Source: Euptelea pleiosperma (lineage: Eukaryota; Streptophyta; Magnoliopsida; Ranunculales; Eupteleaceae). Taken from it: 64,000 nucleotides of DNA. Shown one piece after another: positions 48,001 through 60,000 of this stretch. The notes beneath the pieces are model-generated. The model searched no databases, was not told where the DNA came from, and saw only the letters and a list, made by a program, of their open reading frames with translations. Every line of letters starts with the position of its first letter. Position 1 is the stretch's first letter. A program made the position numbers and the translations under genes. Location of the stretch: positions 5,454,469 through 5,518,468 of the forward strand of contig CM068548.1 in assembly GCA_035048495.1 (NCBI GenBank), in the 5' to 3' direction.

Positions 48001-51000
48001 AAGCTATCGTGTGTTTATTGTGTGTATTTCAGGGGGTTGACTGCGTAAATCCTGCGGTTGACCGGACCCTTGGACATTTGGACTTAGGCATTTTGGCAGT
48101 CGAGGTTGACTGATCAACCGACTATCTTATTGGTGCGGTCGACCGGCCAATAAGTGCAGTCGACCGCCCCCTTCGTATGTAGTTTTTTATATGGTGGCCT
48201 TAGGGCTGACAGGCCGTCTTGTGCGGCCGATCGCCCCTCGGACAGAACTGTCACTGAGCGATCGACCCCCCGTGAAAAGCGGATCTCGGCTTGACTTAAA
48301 TGTCTCACAACTTTTGGCTTGTTCGGGAAAAACTGAATCAAGAACGGGTCAGCTGAGCTCGAAAGGTGTAGCCGGTCGTCCGCTAGGGGCTCTGGCCGGC
48401 AATGAAGCTAAAGCTTCACACTGGTCCACTCGCAACTTACACGGCTAAGTTCCAACTCTATTAAGATAAGAAAACAGAAAATCCCCTAAGACCAACAGAA
48501 AGGGGCAATTCAAATGCTCCATAGATAACCCCTTGTGTCTCGTTCCCATCCTTAATGGTGCATGTGATTTGATGCTCTTTGGTGCACCATAATATGGTGC
48601 TCCTTCCCATATTCATGGCTACATCGGAACTTTATTCATTTCCATCAACTTGTCATATTGTGCCAGTCCCTTCCATTTTTTTGTGTGGTTACAACGTTTA
48701 TGTGAGTTCTACAATAGTTTGGAAACCCTTCAGTACTTTTACAATGGCTAAGTAGTATCTTGATATTAATCTAATGTTGCATAGATGTGTTAGTCGCTGT
48801 GGTTGTATGCAATAAGAAGGCGGAAATGCATGTCCTTTATTTGCTGCAGTTCAGAATGAGGCCATACTTTGCTACGGAAATGCATGTCCTCTCTCACCTA
48901 CTTGTGTTAACGCTTAATAGTTCAAAAAAGAAAAAAACCAGAATAACAAAAATCTCTCCGTTCTCAAATGGATAAGTCTGGTATTTTGGACTAGGTGGAT
49001 AATCTTTGTCCACAGCTTTATGATATAGATTTGGTTCTTGATTTTAGTTTTCTATACAAGTTCTCAGAATCTGAGTAGATTATTAAGATTTAAAGAGAAA
49101 AAAGTTACATTTCGATTTGGGTTTGGAGCAGTTTTGTTTGTGGATTTGATGGTGAAGATATAATCGAAGTGAAGTGAGATAATCGAGTGGTGGGTCGAGA
49201 TGAAGTTCTATTTGATTTGGGTGTTTTGTTTTAGTGTAGTAGATTGGTTTCTAGGGTAAGCTGAGAACATTTCAGTATTGAAAATCAAAGTTTTGTTTTT
49301 CTCTGTTTGATTCGAGATGTAATCGATATGAAGTTCTACGTGATGTGGGAATTTCATTGTAATGTAGTATTTGAATGGGTCGCTTTGGGACTGGTTTCGA
49401 CACGGATTTCCTCTAGATGAAACTGGGTTCTTATTATAATGACAAGGATATAACTTTTGGATGTTCTGTGTTATAATGTTCAAAATTCAAACAAGACCGG
49501 AATGAATCTATTCTTTTGATTTCGATATTTTGCTGTATAATACCAATAAAACCTTTGTAATAAAGAGATAACCGTATATTTTCCAGAACCCTTTCCACCA
49601 ACTAAAACCATTGTTTTCCCCACTGGATCCTTGCAATGGACCCACCACCGTCCATGTACTCGAGTAGGACCTGGATCTCGCCTGTCTTATCAAACATGCC
49701 ATGGCGGACCATTGCGGTTGAATGCTCCCGTATCAAACCCTCCTGGTTGAAAAGAATTCGACCTCGAATTCAGATGCAAGTAAATTGATCTTTAGCAAAG
49801 TGTATTGCATGTCTTCCTCCCCTCTTTTTTTTTGAAATTCCCCCCATTTTGTTTTTCAAAGAACATAACCCAACTTGCTCAGTTTTTTTTGTGGACTTAC
49901 GTCAGCCCATTAGCACTTCGCCATAGCTTAAGTGGGGTCAATTAGTCATTAAATAGGTCCAAGATGGTATGGCCCATTATATATACCCAAACCCACTATT
50001 TTTTTTCTTTTTTTAGAACTGGGTCTGATAGCTAAAGACTCACCCCCATTCGACTCCTTCCTCTATCGAAGGGGAAGAGTCGGGTTTACAAGTGAAACCA
50101 TAATCATTTCTCTTGGGTGAGTGCGACGACACCAACGATGCCGAAGACGACGATGATGATGACGGCGACAGCGGCAAGTACACCTTCTTCTTCTGTTTCT
50201 TCTTTTCATTCAGGGGCTGCACATGGTGACAAGAACTTCGTTACTGCTCCCAGAACCGCCACTACCGATGGTGGTTGTCAGTCTCAAGCTATTGGGGCCT
50301 TTTATCTATGCTAGATAATCACTGCCCGATCGATAATGTGATGGACCACTATGTTGAGTAAACCCTTTAACCTTTCCAGATATCGAACTGCAATCGTTAA
50401 CGGAAATTTACAGCATGAAGTCAACTGCATAAGAATTGCAGAAGCCCCAATCCTTCCGCTTGAATAATTATTAGCCGTATGATTTCGATTATCTGATCCA
50501 TCCAAAGCATAAAAAGTGGAGTCCTCTGGAGAAGATGGTTGGCTCCCAATCCTATCAATTCCCTCAATGCTCTCAACTTCTTCACAGATTGGTTTACCAT
50601 CGCTATCCCCACACATAGGATAATCTCCAACTCCAGATTCTAATTCCACAATATCAACAGGGCTAGTAAGCAAGCTACTGCCACCTTCAACGCAACCATT
50701 CATATCTTCAGATTTTACCTCCACGTTATCAACAATAGTTGGTATGGTATTGTCGCTTTCAACAGAACCATTAACGGTTCCAGTTTTCGATTTCATGTTC
50801 TTTCTTACCAAAAAACCTCGGAAAGCCTTTTGCTTTGCCATATCTAAAGCTTCACTTTCCTTCACTTCAACTAGGGCTTCAGAAGCTATTTGTGTTGGAG
50901 CTCCATTGGAGGAAACCATGGCTGCGAAGACTTCTTGTTCGGTTTTTGCCAAACTTTTTTGAAACCTGCCAAATAACTCGCCGGAAAGAGGTAGAAAAGC

Positions 51001-54000
51001 CGGCGGTGATGATCTAAAACTGCTGCGGCGGATTGGAACTTTGGTAACGCAGGCCTTCTTGTGGGTATTGATCGTCGCATCTAATTCGCATCCAGTTTCA
51101 CCTGGTCGACTAGTTTAGTTAACTCGATTACCGTCGAACTAATTTGAGACATATTTCGGAAACACAATCAGGAATTTCAAACTTGCTTTGATACCAAAAT
51201 TATTGCAGGACAATGGCTTGTTCTGCGATTTCTGGGAAAATGGGAGGGGGTGATAGAGAGATGGAAAGAGAGAGAGAGGGGGATATAGAGATTAATGGTG
51301 GGAATCGCTCCCTTGGCCTCACACCAAACCCATCAAGTAGAAATCATGCACAAAAGCATGTAAATCTTCTTCAAGAATCATAATAATTTATTATTCATTA
51401 ATAATCAGCTCCTTCAGATTAAGGATTACATCCTATTTATAAAACTCATTAACCTAACTTTCCTAATTCTAATAAAACTGAAATAGGAAAGTCCTAATAC
51501 AAGTCAACTACTAATTTAATAATGAAATCCTAATTGGCAACAAAATTTAACTTAATTGGAAAAATCCTAATTAAACTAAGACGAATCTTTGTGGGATCCA
51601 CTCTTCTAAAATAGTAAAATCAAATTTACTACAAATAGTAATTTCAAGAATTTACTATAAATAGTAAAACGAAATTTGCAATAAATAGTAAAACGTGGTC
51701 GGCACTGATTTGGTGTAGCGACGGACCATCGTTGTTGAATGCTCCTGCATCAGGGGGTCTTACTAAATTACCCTTTTTCTTATATGGCCAGTAATTTGAG
51801 AAGTACCATAAATCCCAATATAATGATTGTGCTTTGTCTTCCGAGCCAGTGTCAACTTGTCACGCCATGATTGGAGTTGTCAAAGCATCAGATTGGTATA
51901 CGATTAGTTGACATTAAATAATTAGGCTCGGTATCGAACTGATGTGGCGGTCAGCACCATTGGATCGAGACATGTGTCATCATCTTGTGAATGGATTGTG
52001 TCCTATCTAAAGGACCGGCTTTTTCATCCAAGGGGTTTCATTTTTTACTTAACTGCTTTTACCATTCTCAAGATCAAGTTTCGGAGAAAGATTTTCTCGA
52101 CCTTGAAGGAGATCTCACTTGTACTTCGGCTCGAGCTTGGCTTGAACAAGTTCTCCGTTTACTTCCCTTTTTCTGTTCTCTTGCTTTTGGTGTTAGTTTT
52201 CAAGAAGAAGAAAGGATGGTTGAGGGAGAGGAACAGATAGAGCTAGATGCCCTCCCTCTACGAGACCTTTTGGATCCCAAAGTCTGTGAATATCGGTCCT
52301 AGCTTGCACTTATAGTTGTTTCCTTGTTGGATAAGGAAATTGGCTGGGACAATTTTTCCAAAGAGATAATAAGCTAGTGAAGATCGGCTTCTATTGAGGA
52401 TTTGAGTTGACATCTGGTCGTTGAGATAAGATTGCCACCTATTCTCTGGTTGGAGAGTTGGAGGTCTCCCTGTCAGGGAGGTGTCAACCTCGTCCTCTAC
52501 TGTGATTGGGTTGGGTTGACAGCTCTGGACGGGGGTCTCTCTTCGGTTTGACTGTGTTTCTTCAGATACTCAGAAGGCCGGACTGTTGTAGACTTTTCAT
52601 TGTCTGAATTATGCCTTAAGATAGTAATAGAATTGACATGTGGACGGTGATCAGGGTGGAGCCATTTTGAAGCACCCAATATGGTTCTTGATAGAATTTA
52701 ATGGTGGAACAAGATTTATATTTCCAACCCCAAATAGTTGGGAAAAGGCTCTGATGATGATGATGATTTAATTATCCATGTAGCACCTATTTTGTATTGA
52801 TAGAATTGAGCCAGTTTTGAGATTATGACATCTTCAATCTATTTACACCATGTTTTGGCTCCATAACAATGATTCATCCATTCTTTAGTTTATAAGCACT
52901 GCGCTTTGAAACAGGCTATTATACCTGTAGATTATAAACAATATGGGGAAGGCTGATATTCTAAATTTTTGCACTAGTTTACTAATAAAAGAAAGGGCAC
53001 TGGTATCATGACTTTTCTTGGTTTCCGAACCAATATCATTTGGCTGCTCAAGTTTTTCACTCCTATGATAAATCATAATTCTAGTTTTGTTGCAGTTGAC
53101 ACCTGTACTGGGTTACAACTCTAGTGTAGTTTTTACTTTTCTGTTCCGATTTTTGGAAATTTCCCTTTGTATTTGTTGTGGTTCAGATGAGTTATATCTT
53201 CATATCTAGAATTCAATTCCTCATATTCATGTCTCTAGACTGAATTAACACACATATCTTGTTTTCTTGTTTCTTTATGTTTAGGCTATCTAAGTTTCTT
53301 GTTATACTGATTTTCAGGTTGCGAAGTTCAAAGATCCTCGTGATGCTTGTGCCGCAATTGTTGCTGAATCTTATCGACTTTGGCTGCAGTATGAAACTCG
53401 TACTGATGACATTACAGTCATGGTTGTGCATATAAATGGGCTAACTGATGTAAGGGGCCTTGTCTTCCATAATCCATCTGTTTCCTCATGTTCTTTTCAT
53501 GTACATGTACAACAGATTCATTCTTGTTTTTGATTAATGCGTTTTCATCTCTTTGCCAGACAGGAGTAGTTCAATCAACAACCCCAGATTTTGTTGCAAA
53601 GCCTCTACCTCAAGTTGTAGAGATGACAGGTTCTGAATCGCCTTCAACCATAAGCTGGAATTCTAGGAACCATCGTGCAAGGCATGATTTGTCACGGACA
53701 CGTCTCCGGGCTATTGAATGTTCCCTAGAGAATGGGCAAGCTTGGGCTCCTCCATCTTCGTTGCATAGGAAGACCTGGGAAGAAGAAGTAACTATTCTCT
53801 TTTATTCATTTATTTTTTGATCGATGTAAAGCTTCTCCTTTATATTCTACTGCCTCTGCATTTTACAGAAAATGTGTAACAGATTAATTTAAACATGTTT
53901 CAATTAACAGAGTTCTTATTCTGTTTCTACTTTCTATATGGGTTCTCAGTCATTTCATGCCCATTTTCTGTTGCAGGCACATATTGAGAGGGCTTTGCAA

Positions 54001-57000
54001 GACCATTTCCTTTTCAGAAAACTTACAGATTCTCAATGCCATGTTTTGTTGGATTGCATGCAAAGAGTTGAGGTCCAGCCTGGAGATGTTGTTGTGCAAC
54101 AGGTTATTTTGTCTTGTTTATTTTCTATTAAGCAAAGCCAAGGTTCTAAACTTCGACTTCGCCTTAAACTTCGGTCAGTTAAAATTCGGAATTAATTCGG
54201 GGAAGTTCAATTCGATATAGAGAATTTTCTGTAAAAATTCACTAACTTAGAGAAGTTTGGAGAATTTTTGCCAAAATGTTGGTAAAACGCACTGATTTTT
54301 AAGGATAAGATAAAGCAAGCATGATAGAACACCTATAACTCATTATATCATAAAAAACAATCATTTAGAGCAACCTAAACAAAACTAATATCGTTTCTCA
54401 TATTGAAGCAAGTATCTAAAGTATATAGATTTTCTTTTAAGATGAGTTATAAGTGTTTTATCGTGCTTGTTTTATCATATCCTTAAAAATCGTTGTGTTT
54501 TATTGTGCTTGTTTTATCATATTCGGTTAATTTCTCGGAGTTTAGCCTTTTTAGTACAAATATTGTAAAAAATCGTGTTGTACTGCTTATGAGTTTATGA
54601 CTCAGTATCTTAGTACTTGCTTAAAAAAGAAACTCAATACTTTTGATACTTGCGTCAATTTGAGTGAAACATTATTTATCTTGCTTAGGTTGCTCTAAAT
54701 GGTTGTTTTTGTGATAGAATGAGTTATAAGTGTTTTATCATACTTGTTTTATCATATCCTTAAAAATCAATGTGTTTTACCAACATTTTGGCAAAAATTC
54801 TCAAAACTTCTCTAAATCGGCAAATTAATTTGGCGAATTTTTGTACTGAAAAAGGCTAAACTTCGCGAAAGTAGCCGAATTATGTCGAATTAAGCGAATT
54901 AATTCGGCGAAGTTTTGGCGAATTTTCGTAATTTTTTTACTGCATGTACACTTTAATTCAGTGATTCAAAATTCAGCGAATTTCGGTCGAATTTCGCCGA
55001 ATTTTAAAACCATGAGCAGAGCATGACTGATGAGCCGCACAACTTGGATATTAGACATGTGTTGGCGCGGGATAAGATAATGGGTGACTGACAATGCAAA
55101 CTCAAGAGGCTCTATATACATTTGTGATATGACCATGTTTGATATAAATATAGAACAACTCTATACATAATAATTTCCAAACAGAGAAACAGAAAATAAC
55201 CCTGAAGATAAGGATATTCATAGAGAAAATCTGTAGGCATGACATCTCAAAAAACAAAATATCTGTAGGCATGACCAGCTGTCTGAAATTCATGTCATGA
55301 CCAATATTCGTTTGTGAGGTTAGAGAAGCCTAAATGTATACCCTTCTTACATAGCTAAAAACGTTCCGAATGGTTGATTTTATATGTGAAGCACTCTCAA
55401 ATTTCTGATCCTGCATGAACTGGAGATGGCCATGAAAATGGTGAGCTTCAGTGTGTCTCATGACAACGTTCAGCTTTTTCACACACACATGTGCTTGGGA
55501 TAGGTGGGGCGATTTTCTGAGATTTTAGTTGCAGTGCTGAACCTCAGAATCTACCATCCTTGTCTTTCACAAGCAAGAATCTCTCTCTAATTTCAAAGGA
55601 GATTTTTTATGCAATTTTTGAGTACTGTTCCAGAGTCTCAACTACAAAGTATAATGGTACCATATTGCAGGGTGGAGAGGGAGATTGCTTTTATGTTGTT
55701 GGCAGTGGGGAGTTTGAGGTCTTGGCTACCCAGGTATTTTAGTGGAACCATTTGTAGGCTTTTTGTCTCTTTTTTAAATTTAATGCTTTCAGCTTCTTCC
55801 AGTACGTGGGATCTTCAAGATGGCCTTCTGAAGTAATATATTAGTACTTTTCCTAATTCTCCTAGCTTCCTAGGCCAGTTTGGTTTTCTTCTCATTCATG
55901 TTGATAGCTTTTGGACTATCTAGTGGGCTAATGAGTTTTTAGTTGAACTATTCTTGTATGCTTTGAAAAACATCTTGAGATTGGATGATAACCAGATACA
56001 TGAAATAGCAGGACGAGAAAAGTGAAGAGGTACCTAGGGTTCTGCAACGATACACAGCTGAAAAATTGTCATCCTTCGGAGAGCTGGCACTGATGTGAGA
56101 TATTTCTTCTACTGCTTTAATATTCTTTATGCTGGGATTAAAAACTCAATCTCATGTTTTGACTTGTTTGCATGAAAAAATGAGTCAATTTGCCAAGTCT
56201 GATACAACTAAGCAAACATATAGGGTTTTTCTCATTGAAATTTTATATAATTGAAAACAATAGATGCTGAACACTTTCTTTAGCTAATATATTTTGATGT
56301 GTTAGCTAAACACTTATACGCATGCCATTTTGACTATCTCCTGGTTTTGAACTTCATTTCTTAGAAAGCAAAAAGTGAAGTCCCCTGAGTTTATTGAATT
56401 GGATTGTTTTGGAATCCAGGCTTAAATGATCCATCTTATTGCTGTCCACTTTGGTAATATTGATTCTTACTACTGATGGTTCTGTTGGTGTATTTATGGG
56501 AAAAAAGGTACAACAAACCACTCCAGGCCTCCGTTCGTGCTGTGACAAATGGAACACTCTGGGCTTTGAAGAGAGAAGATTTCCGTGGAATCCTAATGTC
56601 AGAATTTTCAAACTTATCATCATTGAAGTTGCTCCGATCAGTAGACCTTCTCTCAAGGTTGACAATCTTACAGCTGAGTCACATTGCAGATTCTCTGTCT
56701 GAAGTTTCCTTCTCAGATGGGCAGACAATAATTAATACGGTAAACTTGCTCAAATTTTGGAGTGGTTCCTTTAATCTCTATTTTCATTTTCTTGTGAGTA
56801 ACTGATCTGTGTTTGCAGAATGAGTGTCTTTCTGCACTTTATATTATCCAGAAGGGTCAAGTGAGAATCACTTATGACATGGATGTTATAAGAAGTCTGA
56901 ATGTCAGTAGCCTGTTATCTGATAATCCTGAACAAGATCATACTCCTAGCAATAAGGAACTCTCAGTGGAGAAGACAGAGGGAAGCTATTTCGGTGAATG

Positions 57001-60000
57001 GGCACTTCTTGGTGAACATATTGGCTCCTTAAGTGCAGTTGCTGTGGGTGATGTGGTATGTGTTGTTGTAACAAAGGAGAAGTTTGATTCTGCTGTTGGA
57101 CCTTTGGCAAAGCTTTCGCAGGATGATCGCAAGTATGTTGTAATCTTGCCTAAAGAGTGTTTCTACTCGTATTTAGACTATAAAATTCTATTTCCAAGTC
57201 TCGTGAGTTTCATGTGCAATTTTTGGAATTTTTCATTTTAAAAGTGCTTATATTTTTCCTTTTGATCCAATTACTTCACGGTTCTTATCCCAATACTGCC
57301 GATTCATTAAACTCAGGCTGAAAGATTATTCTCTGAGTTCTAAGGAACCTGCTAAGAACATAGATGCTTCCAATTTGGGTAAAGTTCAACTCTCTGATTT
57401 GGTAAGGTGGACCACATTTTTAATACCATTTCTTGATCAGTAGTATTATATTTATGTTGTTGATACCTCATCCTAGAAAAATTCTGAGGCCACCCAACGG
57501 TATTTCCTGTCCAGGAGTGGAGAATGTGTATATATTCCACAGACTGCAGTGAGATTGGTCTTGTACTTTTAAGAGGCTCAGGTTGGTTTTTGTTGGATTA
57601 TTTAATGGCTTATTCTCGTAATGGCACCAGTTAATGTAATTGCACTAGTATCTGCATTAGATGCCCTACTTTCTCCACTATGTAAGTTCCTCGTCAATTC
57701 CATGAAAAAGGTTTATGGATATTCATGCGATGTATTACATGAGGAATTCTAGCGTTGGTCACGTGATTGCCGAAAAGGAAGTACTTGCCCATCCTTGTTT
57801 GGCAACTTTCCTGTGTAAGAGTGTGTTAGTAATTTACATGGGGAAAATGCGTTCTGAATTACCAAAACACCATCACATGAGACAGGTGTCAAATAAAGAG
57901 ATGCGAGTGCCTCCCTTCAGCATTTGTGTGGCTGATGCTAGCATTCCTCATATTACAATATAGAAATGTACAGTTATTAATCCTTATATGCTCTGTACAT
58001 GTAGTAATGATGTATGCTTCTTTCTGGTTATGATTGGCTATCAGACAATATGCTGAGCTTGAAAAGGTTCTCAAAGCAGAGGATTAAACGACTTGGGAAG
58101 GAAGCACAGGTCTTGAAAGAGAAAGATCTGATGAAGAGTTTGAGCGCATCAGCTTGCATGCCACAAGTTCTACGCACTTGTGCCAATCAAACACATGTCG
58201 GCATATTGCTAAATACATGCCTGGCTTGCCCATTGGCTTCAATACTTCACACTCCACTAGATGAACCATCTGCAAGGTTCTGTGCTGCTTCTGTCCTCCT
58301 TGCTTTAGAAGAGCTACACAAGGTTTGATATCTAGAGTAGCTTTTACTCTTTTGTTTTTTGAGATCTTTTGGACAATCTGTGAATCTTCTTGTAAGTACA
58401 ATACAGCTGTACTGATATTCATTTTTCTTTTCTTTTTTTCTTTTTATTTGGAATTTAGAATGGTGTTCTCTACAGAGGTGTTTCTCCGGATGTTCTAATG
58501 TTTGACCAAACAGGCCATCTACAGGTTGATTTTGGATGTACTCACAAGCTGCATTGCATTCTTTAGATTCTAAATATTTACATGAGAATAAATGGATTTT
58601 TTCTTTTTTTAGAAGAAAAAGAGGTAATTTGGATATTATCATGCTTAACACATCTTTGGGTGTACTATAGCTAGTGGACTTCAGATTTGGGAAGAAGTTA
58701 TCTAATGAGAGAACATTCACAATATGTGGGATGGCAGACTCTTTAGCTCCAGAGATAGTCCAGGGGAAAGGCCATGGTCTCGCTGTTGACTGGTAAAGAC
58801 ACCTCACTGCAAATATGAGAGTTTATGCTAACCTTGCGTATCTTTTAGATCATTGGGATTTCTATGTTTAGTATTACTAGTGAAAATGAGAATCATAATT
58901 TGCATGCTAATTTTCAGCATTTGTTTCCTATTGGAATAAAACTGATTGAAGCAGGATGTTGGGGGGTATAAAATATTCTCTGTGAGTAAACGTAGGATTT
59001 AGTCAAGTTAGAACAAGGCAGGTAACACCTGAATCTCAGCTCACCTTGATCAAATTGTTTAATACTTCAAAATGTTACATTTTGTCTTATTTCGAAATAA
59101 AATACTGAATACATATTTTCATACACATGTATGAAGATACATTAAGTGAGCATTACAAGGGTGGGGACCCCACCTTTAATGTTCTAATCGACAATGTTTT
59201 AAAAAGCGGGAGGCGTATTTGAGGCATTTTGCCTTCATGAGGCGAGGCGTAAGCCTTGAGGCAGTTTGATGTGTGAGCCTCAAATTTTTTAAAGAAAAAT
59301 CTTTAATAATTCTTGAAGATCATAAAGAACATAGTCAATTATAGAACTAAAATAAGAAATATATATCGAGGTGGGATTTTTAAAACATTGGCCAATTATT
59401 ATGTGATGTCCATAAAGTATAACTCCTTTTATCATTTAAAAGCCTTTCTTTCGTGTTTCCTGTCATAGTTTCAGTTTTTTTAACTCCAATTCAGTAATGT
59501 ATAACTCTCTGTGTATTGTCTCTTGATTGGTTGATCCAACAAGTAAATAAGTTATATTTCAGTAAACATAATGACATTGATGACCGTGGTGGGTTGATGA
59601 CTTATATGAGAACATGTTGATTTCCTTCTCTGGAATCTTTATCCTACTCACATAAAGCTCATGTTTTTAGAAGTTTGTCGCTCAAGCATTTTGTTCTCTA
59701 CTATAGAAGTGTAGATAGTTGGAAAAACTTCCAACTAAAACTGCCCAGATAATGTATGTCATATTTATAGTACAAATAAGAGGAAATCATCATCATCAGG
59801 GTTGTTTTCAGCTTAAAAGATGAATGGATTGGGTATTTTGGAGAAAGAAAGGAAAAAAATCCAATTCTTGATATGTTTGGCCCGTGTATGTGCATGCATA
59901 GTGAGGCTTAAGCCTCAATGTGCTTCACGCATCAAGCATTAGGCTTAAGCCTCAATAGGGTGATGGTGTAAGCCTCATTTAAACCAGTCGAGGCTTAAGC

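Larger units (their letters stand above)
46265..48626 (-). mobile_element. Small LTR retrotransposon derivative in intron 1
   Basis: TGATGTAGG...GGTTACATCA at 46265-46789 matches the two ends of 47667-48626 (TGATGTAGGACAACGAA ... CATATTCATGGCTACATC). A primer-binding site (TGGTATCAAA on the minus strand, 47652-47661) lies next to the right copy, so the element runs leftwards. Its interior is only about 880 bp without pol domains. Flanks GAACA and GAACT suggest a 5-bp target duplication with one change. Confidence 0.7.
49698..51752 (-). mobile_element. Non-autonomous LTR retrotransposon, same family as 14165-16135
   Basis: Runs leftwards: 5' LTR 51752-51204 starting TGATGCAGGAGCATTC, primer site TGGTATCAAAGCA (51196-51184), broken orphan ORF (51152-50311), then TTCTTTTCAACCAGGAGGGTT and a 3' LTR stub TGATACGGGAGCATTCAACC that stops after about 35 bases near 49700, where host-gene fragments begin. 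Lies in intron 1 of the PP2C/CNBD/kinase gene, antisense to it. Confidence 0.7.

Noticed and set aside
48114..48448. Overlapping frames in the GC-richer part of the 5' LTR
   Set aside because: Stop-poor only because of local GC content and CGACCG repeats; no similarity recognised.
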